A DNA stretch of 64,000 nucleotides from Blattamonas nauphoetae (lineage: Eukaryota > Preaxostyla > Oxymonadida): positions 1-64,000 of the forward strand of contig JARBJD010000139.1 of the NCBI GenBank assembly GCA_033064195.1, in the 5' to 3' direction. Position numbers and translations under genes: made by a program. Position 1 is the first letter of the stretch. Every line of letters starts with the position of its first letter. Below the pieces are notes generated by a model. The model was not told where the DNA came from. It did no database searches and saw only the letters and a program-made list of their open reading frames with translations. This document shows, piece by piece, positions 11,738-24,200 of this stretch.

Positions 11738-12092
11738 CAGGGTGGCCCAGAAGTAGTCTAACCCTATGGGTCGATCACTTCTCGTCGAACAAATTCCGTT
11801 GACACCAATCGTCTTTCTCCTCACTACAATGCTTCTTAATTTCACTTCTTTTCTTTTCACCACTGTTTCGTTGATCAACAATCCTTGTCCGCTCAAGAAA
11901 GGAGTGTTCAAAAAACGGAGTCAGTCCCGTTTCATGAGATCCATCGAGACTACAGTCGAGGAAGCACTTGTGAAATGAAAAGAAGGGAAATTTTGAAGCA
12001 TAGGAAAGAAGAGAAAGACGATTGGGGTCAATTGCGCAAGATCGAAGAAAAGTGATCGACCCATACGGTTAGACTACTTCTGGGCCACCCTG
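11738..12092. mobile_element. Mariner-type MITE (355 bp) with 43-bp terminal inverted repeats and TA target duplication
   Basis: The left end CAGGGTGGCCCAGAAGTAGT is repeated in reverse complement at the right end. The repeats match over 43 bp with a single mismatch and then decay. TA dinucleotides flank both ends (11736-11737 and 12093-12094), the target preference of Tc1/mariner elements, and the CAGGGTG-CCCA-AAGTA terminus is characteristic of mariner. The interior has no transposase; a 70-codon frame (11766-11978) shows no DDE/D motif, so the copy is non-autonomous. The near-identity of the two ends suggests a fairly recent insertion. It sits between the ferredoxin and giant genes and disrupts no coding sequence. 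Confidence 0.9.
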
Positions 12093-12287
12093 TATAAGAC
12101 TCCAACCCCATTGTTGGATTATTCATACACATTATGGTTTCCCACACATTTTTTTCAGCAATCAGTATGGTTGTGAAACAGTTTCAGGCGAGTTATTTCA
12201 CATTTGATTATTTGTCAGATCTGCCCATTTTTTGCATTCACCAGTTGAGTTCGCCTGTCTTCTCTCGCTAGAAGCACATAAGTCTTC

Positions 12288-15200
12288 ATGTCAACAACCC
12301 ATGTGTGTAGTCTCTTCTTTCAGTAATATTTTCGTCGTACTCAATGTCTCCTCATAGAAGCGTTCTCAATCATCGGCCGCACTTCACTTGGAGAAGAAGC
12401 CTTCAAAATCTGCGGGCGCACACACACGCTCAACGACCTCATTGAGTACAACAGTTGGAGATGACAATAAATCCAAGAAAGGAAAGAAGAAAGCACCACG
12501 CTCGTCATCATCACTCGCACGTTCGTCAACATTAGACACACTCAATGAACAACCTCTAAAATTCAAACAAAGCAATATTCTAACACCGTCCCCTCTTGGG
12601 ATTGCATCATCTTCTCGTCTCTCTACGCCAGATCCAACAGGATCTGTGTCAAAATGGGGAATGATGATGAAGCAGAACAGCTTCAATGCCGGGTCGCAGA
12701 AATCACTCACCCGTTCTGATTCGGCATCCACATTCAATTCGATGGACAGCTCGAGCTATGAAGCCAACGACAATTCAGAGAATCAAACACTTCAACTGAC
12801 GCCTCAATCGAACTGGAGATGGCTGGCGTCATTGGCAGCCCGTGCAAAAGATGCGGGCAAGAAGAAAGAGAAAGTGATTGCTGACGACACCCATTCTCAT
12901 TGTTTGCCCACCATTCCTCCCTCAATTTATTATTATTGTTTTTTCAGCTGAGGATGTGTTTAAAGATAAGGTATGGTTTGCAGCAGCAGAAAAGGTGCGG
13001 AGCCAACACCTTGGACGAGATAAAGAAGCAGCAATTCGGCTTCACAACAAGAATCTTTCAGAAAAGAAAAAAGCAAAAGAAAATCTTCGAGTACTGAAAG
13101 GAAAGATGGCAGAAGCTGAAGAAAGGAAACAAGCATTACTCGCAGCGAAGAAGAGTGGAGCATCGGAAGCAAATCGAAAATGGCAAGAACGAGTTGCTGA
13201 AATGAAACGTCGACGAAACGCGAAAAAGGGGAAAAAGAAGAAGCGGGGAAGAGTCCGGCGCAGATGGAGACGAAGACGTGGAGTTGTATTCGACATTAAC
13301 GATGATAGCAGAGCAGTGAAGGCAGAAAACAGGAAGATTGTGATCGTCAACGGCCGGAAAATGCTGAAGCGGCGGGAAGGCTCCGAAGTGAAAGAAGGGG
13401 AGGACCCAATATACGAAGGAGAGTTTGTGGGATATGTGAACGGAGAAGGCCAGTTTCAGGAAGGACAGGAGTATGAAGTAGCCATCTTCCCAGATTATGT
13501 CGTGTCCACTGGAGTTGAGGGAAGAGTGGTGCTTCGTGCCAAGAATCGGGAAATTAGAAACCGAAGGACGCACGAGGACGACTCAGATATGCTTGAAGAA
13601 CGACAGATAGTGATCAAAAACGGGAAGAAGATGTTACTCCGAAGGAAGACAGATTCGCGCTCATCGCTGCCCGGAGATGCTGGATTGTATGAAGGAGAGT
13701 ATGTGGAGTTCATTCCTGGCGAAGGATCGTTCGAAGAGGGGCACGGCTATGTTGTGATGATCCCATCAAATTACGTTGAAACAAAAGGCCCAACGGGCAC
13801 TGTTCTGCGTCTCCTGCGCAACAAACAGATGAACAAGCCACTATTCGACGATGTCGACAACGAAGAAGAGGAAGAGAACTCCGATGACGACGCCGACGAC
13901 GACGACCATGAACAGGAACGCATCCTCCTCGAAAACCGCACAATTGTGATCATCAACGGCCGCAAAATGCTTCGCCGAAAGCCGACAGACCCTCGCTGCT
14001 CTCTTCCCGGCGACGAAGGGCTATATGAAGGAGAGTATGCAGGATACATTCCAGGCGAGGAGGGGTTCGTGGAAGGACGATCGTATGCTGTGGATATTCA
14101 GTCTGATTATTTGGAGGTTTACGGGGCAGGCGGGAAGAGCATTTTGAGGACTGCGGAGACACTTGCGATGGATTTGGATATTGCTGGAGATGATACAAGC
14201 AATCTCGAAAGACGAAAAATTGTGATTCTGAATGGACGAAAAATGTTGGTTCGCCGGAAAGACGACCCAAAATGCAGTTTGCCTGGGGACGATGGGATCT
14301 TCGAAGGGGAGTACATGGGATTCATTCCAGGCGAGACACAGTTCAAGGAAGGGGAAGACTATCTTGTGGAAATCTCACCGGAGTACGTCGAGACGAGAGG
14401 ACCGCAGGGACAGATTCTGTTGCGGACACCACAGGAGTTCGCTGCGTGGATTCGATATATGCAACAGTTGGAGGAAGAGGAGGAGCTGGCGATGATGAAC
14501 AATCGGAAGATTGTGATTGTCGATGGAAGGAAGATGCTGGAAAGGAAGAACAACGACCCACTCGCAAAGTTGAAAGGTGACGATGGGTTGTATGAAGGGG
14601 AGTATATGGACTTCATCCCTGGCGAGGCCCAGTTTGAAGAAGGGCAGGAATACACGATCGATCTCCCAGCTGTGTATGTTCCTTGCGAAGGACCGAATGG
14701 ACAGGTCCAGCTGCGAAGTGAGGATCGGATGGATGAGGAGTTGGAAGGGTATGAAGAGTGTCTGATGGAGCCACTCGAACCTCGCCAGATTGTGATGGTG
14801 AAAGGAAAGAAGATGCTGAAATGGAAATCGAAAAAGAATTCGACAGAATCGGAGGAGTTCGAAGGGGAGTTCATCGATCCCATTCCTGGCTACAACGAGA
14901 AGGATCTGAAGGATGGGCAGACATACAATGTCCATCTTCCTTTCTACCTCCAACACAGAATGCTCGATGGCAAACCTCAAGTCATGTGGCAGAATCAGCT
15001 CTGGCTGAAGAGACTTCGCCAAGCCACAGCGGAAGAGCCGACAGAAGCGAGAATCATCATCGTGGACAAAGGCAGGAAGATGTTGAAGAAGCCAGAACGC
15101 ATTGTTGGACCGTCAGAAACAGGGGAGTCGCTGTTTGTTGGAGAATTCGTGGAGAAACTGCCTGGAGACGCCGATTTGGACGAAGGAGGGTGTTACGCTG

Positions 15201-18200
15201 CCCCTGTTCCTGTGAAGATCGAGAACACGCAAACCATTCTTGGGGAGTTTGTGTTGAAGGCAGCGAATCGAACATGGACAGCGAAGATCAGAGGAAAGTC
15301 GGAGATGGGGAAGGAGGTGAGAACAATCGCGTTTATCGATGGGAAGAAGATGCTAAAGAAGAAGGAAGATCCAAAAGACAAGAAATCGAAAGGAAGCAAT
15401 CAATTCGAAGGTGAGTTTGTGAGTGAGATTGCGGGAGAGTTTGAGATGCAGAACGGACGAGAATATCAAGTTGAACTGCCAAAGGATCTCGACCGAATCG
15501 AAAACAAGGACGGGACTGTCCAGCTGATGATCCGAACACGACCAGCCACTCGTCAAGGATCGCCATTGGGCCACACAATGACGAAACAGAACGAATCTCG
15601 CGCAGCACTTGTGGAAGAGAGGAAGCTCGTCATCCACAACGGAAAGAAAATGCTGCTCAGACAACCAACAGACCCACGCAGAGCATTCCCAGGCGACGAA
15701 GGCAAATACGAAGGAGAATACGTTCCTTACGTGGAAGGAGAGAAGACATTCAAAGAAGGGAAGGAGTATGGCGTGATGATCCCTCCAGATTACATCGAGA
15801 TCAAAGGAGCGGCAGGGACTGTGCTGCTTCTCAATCCGAACGATCCGATGGGAGGACTGAGAGGGTATCCATCACTGGAGGAGAAGAGAGAGAATCAGTT
15901 GTGGAACAAATCGACTCCACAGTCGAATTCGGGGGTTGTGACGGAAACGGAAGATGGTGTGCCGACGGGACAAGGAGCGGAGAAAAGAGAACAGAGAGTC
16001 GTCAGAGTTGTGGGAGGGAAAAAGATGCTGAAACGAAAGCAGCACGATCCACGCTCAAAACTGGAAGGAGACATCGGCCAGTTCGAAGGAGAGCTCGTGT
16101 CGGTCATCCCTCGCGAGTCGCAGCTCGAAGAAGGGAAAGAATATCCTGTTCAGATGTCGTCTGATTATGTTGAGTCGCGTGGGCCGTCCGGAAACCTTCA
16201 GATTCGATCAGTCGCTGATCCGCTTGGATCTGGGCTGGATGCCGACATTTTTGGAGCGAAGGGCGAGAAAAGAACAATCAAAATCAAAAATGGAAAGAAA
16301 ATGCTGGTCAGACGCAACAACGACCCTCGCAAGAACCAGCCTGGTGACTTGGGGCTCTTCGAAGGCGAATACAGCTGCATTGTGCCAAACGAGAGCTCGT
16401 TCGCCGAAGGAAAGGAATACTCCATCACTCTCGATGGAGGTTATGTTGAGACACGTGGAATTGGGAACAGCGTCGTTCTGAGGAATCCAGGCCAGCCCGA
16501 CGGAGGGCTGTATGGATTTGCGATGAGCGAGGCGTCGTTGGTTCCGGAGAGACGAAGTATTTTGGTGGTGGATGGACGGAAGATGCTGAAACGGAAGGAC
16601 AACGACCCCCTGCGACAGATGGGTGGTGAGGAAGGGATGTTTGAAGGAGAATACGTTGCTGTGATTCCCGGAGAGACCAGATTCGAAGAAGGAAAGGAAT
16701 ACCCCGTCAATCTCCCTCCAGATTATCTCGAGACAAGAGGAATCAGTGGGAAGTCCACGCTGAGGAAGATGGGACACGATCCGCTCGCTGGATTGAAACC
16801 GAATGAGAAACAGAGTCGTGTTGTGGCTGTGAAGAACGGGAAGATAATGCTGAAACGAACGAAGGACGATCCGATGAGCAAGCTGAAAGGAGACGAAGGC
16901 AGATTCGAAGGAGAGATCGTCGACTTCATTCCTGGCGAGTTGTTGTTCGAAGAAGACGGCGAGTATCCAATCCACGCAAACCCCAACACGTTCGTCACAA
17001 ACGGAGTGTGTGGCCGTCCGATCATCCGAACAATCGCGTCAGTTCGTCCAACAATCAGCAACGATGGTCTGCCACCGTTCGAGCAGAGGCAGATTGTGAT
17101 CAAGAGAGGGAAGAAGATGCTGAAGCGACTCGATTCTGATCCGAGGAAGAAGCCAGGTGCTGTGTCAGACCAAGCGCTGTATGAAGGCGTCCTTCCAGGC
17201 TACATCCGAGGCGAGCACGAAATGGAAGAAGGGAAGGAATACACAGTCAACATCCCGAAAGATCAGATCGAGATTGTGGGTGTGGTTGGGCAGATGAACA
17301 TGCGGTCTCCGCTCGACCCACAAAGCGGAATTGTCGCTCCTCTCGCCTTCAATCTTCCTGAGCCTCGAACAATCGTCGTCAAGAATGGTCGGAAAATGCT
17401 GAAACGAAAGCCAGCTGACCCTCTCATCAAAACACAAGGCGAGTTCGAAGGAGAGATCACAGCGTTCATGAAAGGGGAAGAGAAATGGGTGGAAGGAGGC
17501 ACATACAACGTCGATCACTGCCCAGATTACATGACAATGGCTGGACCAGGCGGAGTCCCTCAGATTCGCTCGCTTGTCCTTCCTCCTGAAGACCCCCGCG
17601 ATGCGGAGACGCAGAAAGCAAGAACGGAGGAGAGGGTGATTCTGTACAAAGACGGAAGAAAGTGGTTACGGAAGATGGTTGCGGGGAAGAAAGGACCTCA
17701 GCCTGGCGAAGTTGAAGGGGAGTTCATGCCGTTCATTGGAGGCGAGGAACAGTTCAAGGAAGGACAGGAATACTCTGTCACAGTCTCGTCCAATCTGATT
17801 CCTCTCCACACGGGAATCGGAGATGCCCATGTCCAGTTCAGGATCGCCACTGAACCAGAAAACACACTCAACACTCTCAAAACAGGCGAACGTCGTGAAA
17901 TCCTCGTTCACAAAGGAAAACCATTCCTTGTGAAGAAACAATCCAATCCAAAGGATCCAATCGAGCAGCAAGTGGAAGGTGAATACCTGCCATTCATTCC
18001 TCACTCGGAATCATTTGTTGAGGGCAAACGTTACCCAGTCCAGGTTCCTCCAGATTATCTGTCGCTACAAGGTGCAAATGGCAAGATGTTCATCGTCGAC
18101 AAACACTTCCCTGAAGGAGGAGTGGTCAACTCGATGATTGCTGACAAACACACCCGGGAATTCATCGTTCTCAACGGAAGAAAGATGTTGAAACGAAAAC

Positions 18201-21200
18201 CCGACGATCCTGTCTTCAAAGACCCCCAATTTTCGAAAATGGATTACGAAGACCAAGCGTTCGAAGGAGAGTTCATCGGTTACGTACCCGGCGAGGAGCA
18301 ATTTGTTGAAAATCAGACGTTCCGGTTCGATCTTCCTCCTGGGTATGTTGTGACGCGTGGAATGAATGACAAAAGAATGGTGATGAACCCGTCGGAGATG
18401 CAGGGAGGAATGAGCACAGGAGCGTCGTTGGGGTTGGAGAAGTCCAGATTCAACTTCAAACCAAGACGAAAGAAGGCGACGAGAAAGCTGGATGGGATTC
18501 TGCCGGATGAAGAGGAGAAGGAGTTCAGAACAATTGTGATCGTGGACGGGAAGAAAATGCTGAAGAGGAAGGCGAAGGACCTCAACAAGCTGAAGAAGAA
18601 GAGCGAGCTGACAGGCGACGCGCTGACGTACGAAGGAGAGATCGCCGACTTCATCCCCGGCGAGGCTGATTTCGAGGAAGGGGGACAATATCGTGTTGCT
18701 CTTCCTGTTTCAATGATCGCCACAATCACAGCTCAGACAAAGACAAGAAAGCTGCATCGTGCAGATGGCGAAAACTTGGAGCAGAACAAGATCGCCCCGA
18801 AGGGAATGGAAGGACGACTCATCGTCATCAAGAACGGGAAGAAAATGCTGAAACGAAAGCCGACCGATCCAATGACCGCTCTCGACGGAGACGAAGGCCT
18901 GTTTGAAGGGGAGTACATCCCGTTCATTCCCGGCGAGGCGAGGTTCAACGAAGGGGAGGAACACCACGTCTTCATCTCTCCAAGCTACATCGAGACAGTC
19001 GGTGCTGACTTTGCTCCAGTTTTGAGAGGACTCGGGTTGGGGAATGGATGCATTGGAGCGTGCAAGTCGGTTGGAGACGCGAAGAAGGAGCTGAGAACGA
19101 TTGAGATTGTGGATGGGAAGAAACTACTGCAGAGGAAGAAGAACGATCCAAGAAAACACATTCCTGGGCCGATGGGGCATTTCGAGGGAGAGCTGATCGA
19201 CTACATTCCGGGCGAGGGGTGCTTCGAAGAGGGGAAGGCGTACCAAGTGATGGTTGACTCGGCGTATGCTGAAGTGAAGGGGTTGGGAGGACAGTCGCAG
19301 TTGAGATGTCTGAATAATCCGATTGGAGATGGAGAGCAGAAGAAGAGAGGAAGGGATCTCAGAATCCTTGCGATCAGAGGAGGGAAGAAGATGCTGAGGA
19401 GGAAGGAGAACGACCCGCTTTCGAGGTTGGATGGCGATGAGGGAGAGTTCGAAGGTGAGTATGCTCCGTTCGTCGATGGAGAGAAGAACTTCGAAGAAGG
19501 AAAGGAATATGAACTCAAAATCGATCCCGATTACCTCACAACTGTCTCAGCTGCTGGTTCCATCGTCCTCAGGAATCCGAAAGAGCTGATGGGCGGGCTG
19601 GGAGGGATGGGAGGCGAACAGGGAGATGGGATGGAGGAGAGGCTCGTTCGAGTTAAGGATGGAAAGAAGATGCTTGTTCGCAGGCCGAACGATCCACGAA
19701 GGGCAGACAAAGGTGATCTTGAAGGCGAGTTCATCGATTTCGTCCCGGGCGAGCAGAACATGGAAGAGGGAGGCGAATACAAAGTGACCATCTCACCAGA
19801 TTATGTAGAGATGCTCGGAATGAACGGAAACCATGTCCTTCGAAGTTTGAAGCACTCTTCGCAAGTGCTGGACGGTCTGACCAACAAAGAGACACTCTCA
19901 CCAGAGCTTCGTCTTGTGTCAATCGTGAATGGTCGAAAGATGCTGAAGAGAAGAGCAAACGACCCCCGTCTGATAAAAGCGATGAGCTCTGCCGCTCCAA
20001 GCGATGATGATTTGTACGAGGGCGAGTTTGCTGGCTTCATTCCCGGCGAGACACAATTCAAAGAAGGAGACGAAGTGTCAGCAATGATCACGCCAGATTA
20101 TGTCGAAGTCAAGACATCGTGTGGACGCAAGATTTTGAGAAATCCGAACGACGCTTTGGGAGGATTTGGTGGACTGACAGATCAGATGATGGACAACGAA
20201 GAGCCGGAGAAGAGACTCGTACTGATCCACAACGGAAAGAAGATGCTGAAGAGGCGAGACAAGGATCCGAAACGATCGTTGGGAGGGGAGGAGGGAGAGT
20301 TTGAGGGTGAGCTCGCTGGATATCTGTTCGGAGAAGAGAAGTTCACGGAAGGGAAGGAATACTCCATTCTCCTGAGTCCTTCATACGTCGAAACAAAAGG
20401 ACCAGGAGGACAGACAATTCTGCGAGGTCTGGTTGGGCAGACAGTGAACGAGGAGGAAGAACAGGAAAGGAAGGAGATGGAAGAGCTGGAGGCTCAGATC
20501 GCGGCGGAAGAGGAGAGGATGAAGGAAGAGGAAGCGGCTGCATTGGCGTTGGCTGCGTCAACCAAAAAGAAGAAGAAGATTGAACCGGAACGAACGGGAT
20601 CTTCAGCGTCGCTTCGTCCAGCAAGTAAGAAAGCGAAGAAGAAAGGAGATCATGACGACGATGAGGACGCGAATGGGATGAAGATGGCGATGGGAGGACA
20701 TGGAAATCGGAAGCTGACACGAAAAGGACAGCCTGACGACAAGAAGAAGAAGGAGGAGGAAGAGAGACTCGCCAGAGAAGAGGCTGAACGATTAGCGAAG
20801 GAGGAGGCAGACAGGTTGGCCAAAGAAGAAGCAGAAAGACTTGCGAAGGAAGAGGAAGAGAGGAAGAGAAGGGAGGAGGAAGAGAGGCTGAGAAGGGAAG
20901 CAGAAGAAGCTGAGAGAAAACGGCGAGAAGAGGAAGATCGAAAGAGAGCAGAGGAGGATGAGAGAAGACGACAGGAAGAGATTGCACGAAAACAGGAAGA
21001 GGAGGAGAGGCTGAAGAAGCTGAAAGGGAAGAAGAAGAAGGAAGAGGAGGAACGAATTGCTCGAGAGAACGAGGAACGTCGCAAACAGGAAGAAGCGGAA
21101 CGCCTTCGACGCGAAGAGGAAGATCGTCGTCGTGCTGAAGAAGATGAGAAGCGTCGATTGGAGGAAGAGGAACGAAAACGTCGAGAAGAAGCAGAAAGAT

Positions 21201-24200
21201 TAGCCAAAGAAAAAGCAGACGCTGAAGCAGCCGCAGCAGCAGCGAAGAAAAAAGAGGAAGAAGAGGACGACTATGACCAGGGGATCAACGGGAAGATCGG
21301 AGGAGCCGGAAACCGTCGCCTGGGAAAGAAGAAAGGGAAGGGAGATGACAACGACAGTTCGAAGCTGTCGATGGGAAAGAATTCGAAGTTGATGAAGAAC
21401 AAGAAGGAGCCAGAGTACAAAATGGTGAAGTCGAATTCAAATGTGAGGCTGCTGCAAAAGCCAGCGATGAAAGATGATTCGGAGCAGAAGAGAAAGGAGG
21501 AAGAAGAGAGATTGGCGAAGGAAGAGGCAGACAGGTTGGCGAAAGAAGAAGCGGAGAGATTGGCAAGAGAGGAAGCGGAACGACTCGCAAGGGAGGAGGA
21601 AGAGAGACTGAGAAAGGAAGCTGAAGAGGCTGAGAGAAAACGTCGAGAGGAAGAAGATCGAAGGAGAGCGGAAGAAGATGAGAGAAGACGACAGGAAGAG
21701 ATTGCACGAAAACAGGAAGAAGAGGAGAGACTGAAGAAGTTGAAAGGGAAGAAGAAGAAGGAAGAGGAGGAACGAATTGCGAGAGAGAACGAAGAACGAC
21801 GCAAACAGGAAGAAGCAGAACGCCTTCGACGCGAAGAGGAAGATCGCCGACGAGCTGAAGAAGATGAGAAGCGACGATTGGAGGAAGAGGAACGAAAACG
21901 TCGAGAAGAAGAGGAAAGAAAGCGCAAAGAAGAGGAAGAACGACTTGCCAAGGAGAGAGCGGAAGCTGAAGCGGCAGAAGCGGCAGCCAGAAAGAAGGAA
22001 GAAGAAGAAAACTACAAATTGGCGATGTCACAAGCAAACAAAATGAAGCTGAAAAAGAAAGAAATGGAAGACAAAAAGAAGAAGGAAGAAGAAGAGGCGG
22101 CAGCCAAACTCGCTGCCATTCAAGCCAACAAACAGCTCGCCAGAAAGAAAGAAGAAGAAGAAGACAGGAAGAAGAAGGAGGAAGAAGAGCAGAACTACAA
22201 ACTGGCATCGTCCCAATCGAGCAAGCAAGTACTCAAGAAGGATTCTGAACCTCTGACGAAAGAAGAGGAGGAGGAAGTGAAGGAAGCTGTGAAAGTGATT
22301 GAGACAGCACTGGCCGACGAGGCAGCGGAGAATGAGGAGTTGAAGAGAAGGGTGAAGCAGTACACGGTTTGATCTCATTTCTGGTTCTCTCTTCTCATCT
22401 CCACATTTCACCTCTTTTTCTCTCTTCATCTTTCATCTCATCTTATCTCCCTCTTCCCTCAGGACGATCTCTGGATCCTCGAAATGGAGATTCGCGATGC
22501 CGAAGAGAACGACACACTTGGCTCTCGAATCCGCAAGTCAGACAAACTCCAAGCCAAATTGCGTGGAACATACGTCGACGATGAAGAGACCAGAAACAAA
22601 GAGGCGATCGAAGAAGCGAAACGGAAGGCGGAATACAGCGATCGTTATTTAGGCTACAAAGACAATCGAAAGATCCTGATTGATCGGATGAAGGAAGCAA
22701 TGGACAAGGCGGGAATGGATGCGAGGAAGGTGCTGCCACGCTATGCACTGATGAAGAACTCTCCACTCACAACACCGAACGATGTGCTGGTGAAGATTAG
22801 GGAAGAGAATGAGGAGAAGTTCAGAACGAGTCTGACACGCTCGGCGAGCAATTTGGATTCGATCAAGCCGGGCATCCAGAAGAAGATCAAGTTGGCTCCG
22901 TCGCATGTTTGGGGTGAGCGACACGCTGCTCATGTGGAAGGTTTGATATTATTGTCATCTCATTTTGAGAGGTTTTGCTCTCTCGCTGTTGTTATTCATT
23001 CGCATTCATCCATTCTTATCGAATCACCCTGATATCATCTCTCTCCTATCTCACTTCAGACTTCCAAATGCCCAGCGACCCTCTCCACAACTCCAACTCG
23101 ATGTACGCGTTCTCTCGCTACTACGCCCGCAAAGACCACCACGTCCCGCCCTTCCCCACAACTTGCTACTTCACCTCGTCCTACTTCGATGAGGACGAGG
23201 ATGCCGAACAGTCAGCACCGAAACCAGCTGCATCGACAAATCTTCGTCCGTCACCTCTCTCCCAATCATCCACATCTGAAAAGACACCGACTCACAAACC
23301 ATCATCTCTTTCACAATCCTCCACATCTCCTGAACCCGAACCAGCCTTCTCGACTATTCTCACAGCCGCTCCAGACTCCATCCCTCCCGACAATGAACCG
23401 GCAATTTCAACAAAGACGGCACCAAAGCCGAGAAATCAGGCTCCAACAAACGACAACGAAGGAAAACCAGATGAAAACCCGTCGGCGAGTGGGAACACAG
23501 ATTCGGAGAATGTGGTTATGGCTGAAGCTTACAAAGCGGTGGAATCGGCCAATTTGAGTGCGGCGGAGAAGGCGGAGTTGGAAGAGGCGATCAGAAAGGG
23601 AAGGGAAGACTTGTGGGTGTTGGAGATGGAGATCAGAGACTTCGATGAGGATGAACGGACAGATGTGCGAAGAAAGAAGAAGATCGCGAGAGAAAGAGAG
23701 AGGAAGGAGGCAGAGGCACTCGAAGCAAAGGCGAAGTTGGAAAAAGGCGAGATCACAGCTAAAGAATTCTCCAAAATGGAAGATTGGATAGAAACACCAG
23801 AAGCCAAAGCCAAACGCGAAGCAGAAGAAAAGGAAAAAGCAGACAAATTCGAAGTGGAGAAAGAGAAAGTGCTGGAAGACCATCGCCAGCGACGCAAAGT
23901 CTGCATCGACCGAATCGTCAAATCGATGCTGAAAGCCGGTCTGAACCCACACCACACACTCCCTCGAAAGGCTTTGGTAGAGAATTCACCACTCACAACC
24001 GCCCCCAGCGTTCTCAAACAGCTCAGAGAAGAGAACTTGGAGAAGAACAAGTTCTCGCTGACCCAATCACGCTCCTCCCTCTCCCTCCTCAACCCCAACC
24101 TCCCACAAGCCCCAGAACGCTCCCCAACATACCTCTACTCCAAACGATACATCGCAAATCCACTCGATTTCGAGGCTATCGGCACGTCTCTATACAACTC

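Noticed and set aside
11766-11978. 70-codon frame inside the mariner MITE as a possible gene
   Set aside because: It lies between terminal repeats, has no transposase motif and no similarity I recognise.
12388-12951. Separate small Ser-rich gene upstream of the giant gene
   Set aside because: It is exon 2 of the giant gene; introns 12303-12357 and 12902-12947 join it in phase on both sides.
20343-22429. Ser/Leu-rich minus-strand frames opposite the giant gene
   Set aside because: Antisense shadows of the Lys/Glu/Arg coiled coil; stop codons are avoided because GAG/AAG/CGA read backwards as CTC/CTT/TCG.
22484-23032. Independent 182-codon gene after the coiled coil
   Set aside because: It is exon 4 of the giant gene; it carries the first copy of the C-terminal repeat and splices in phase on both sides.
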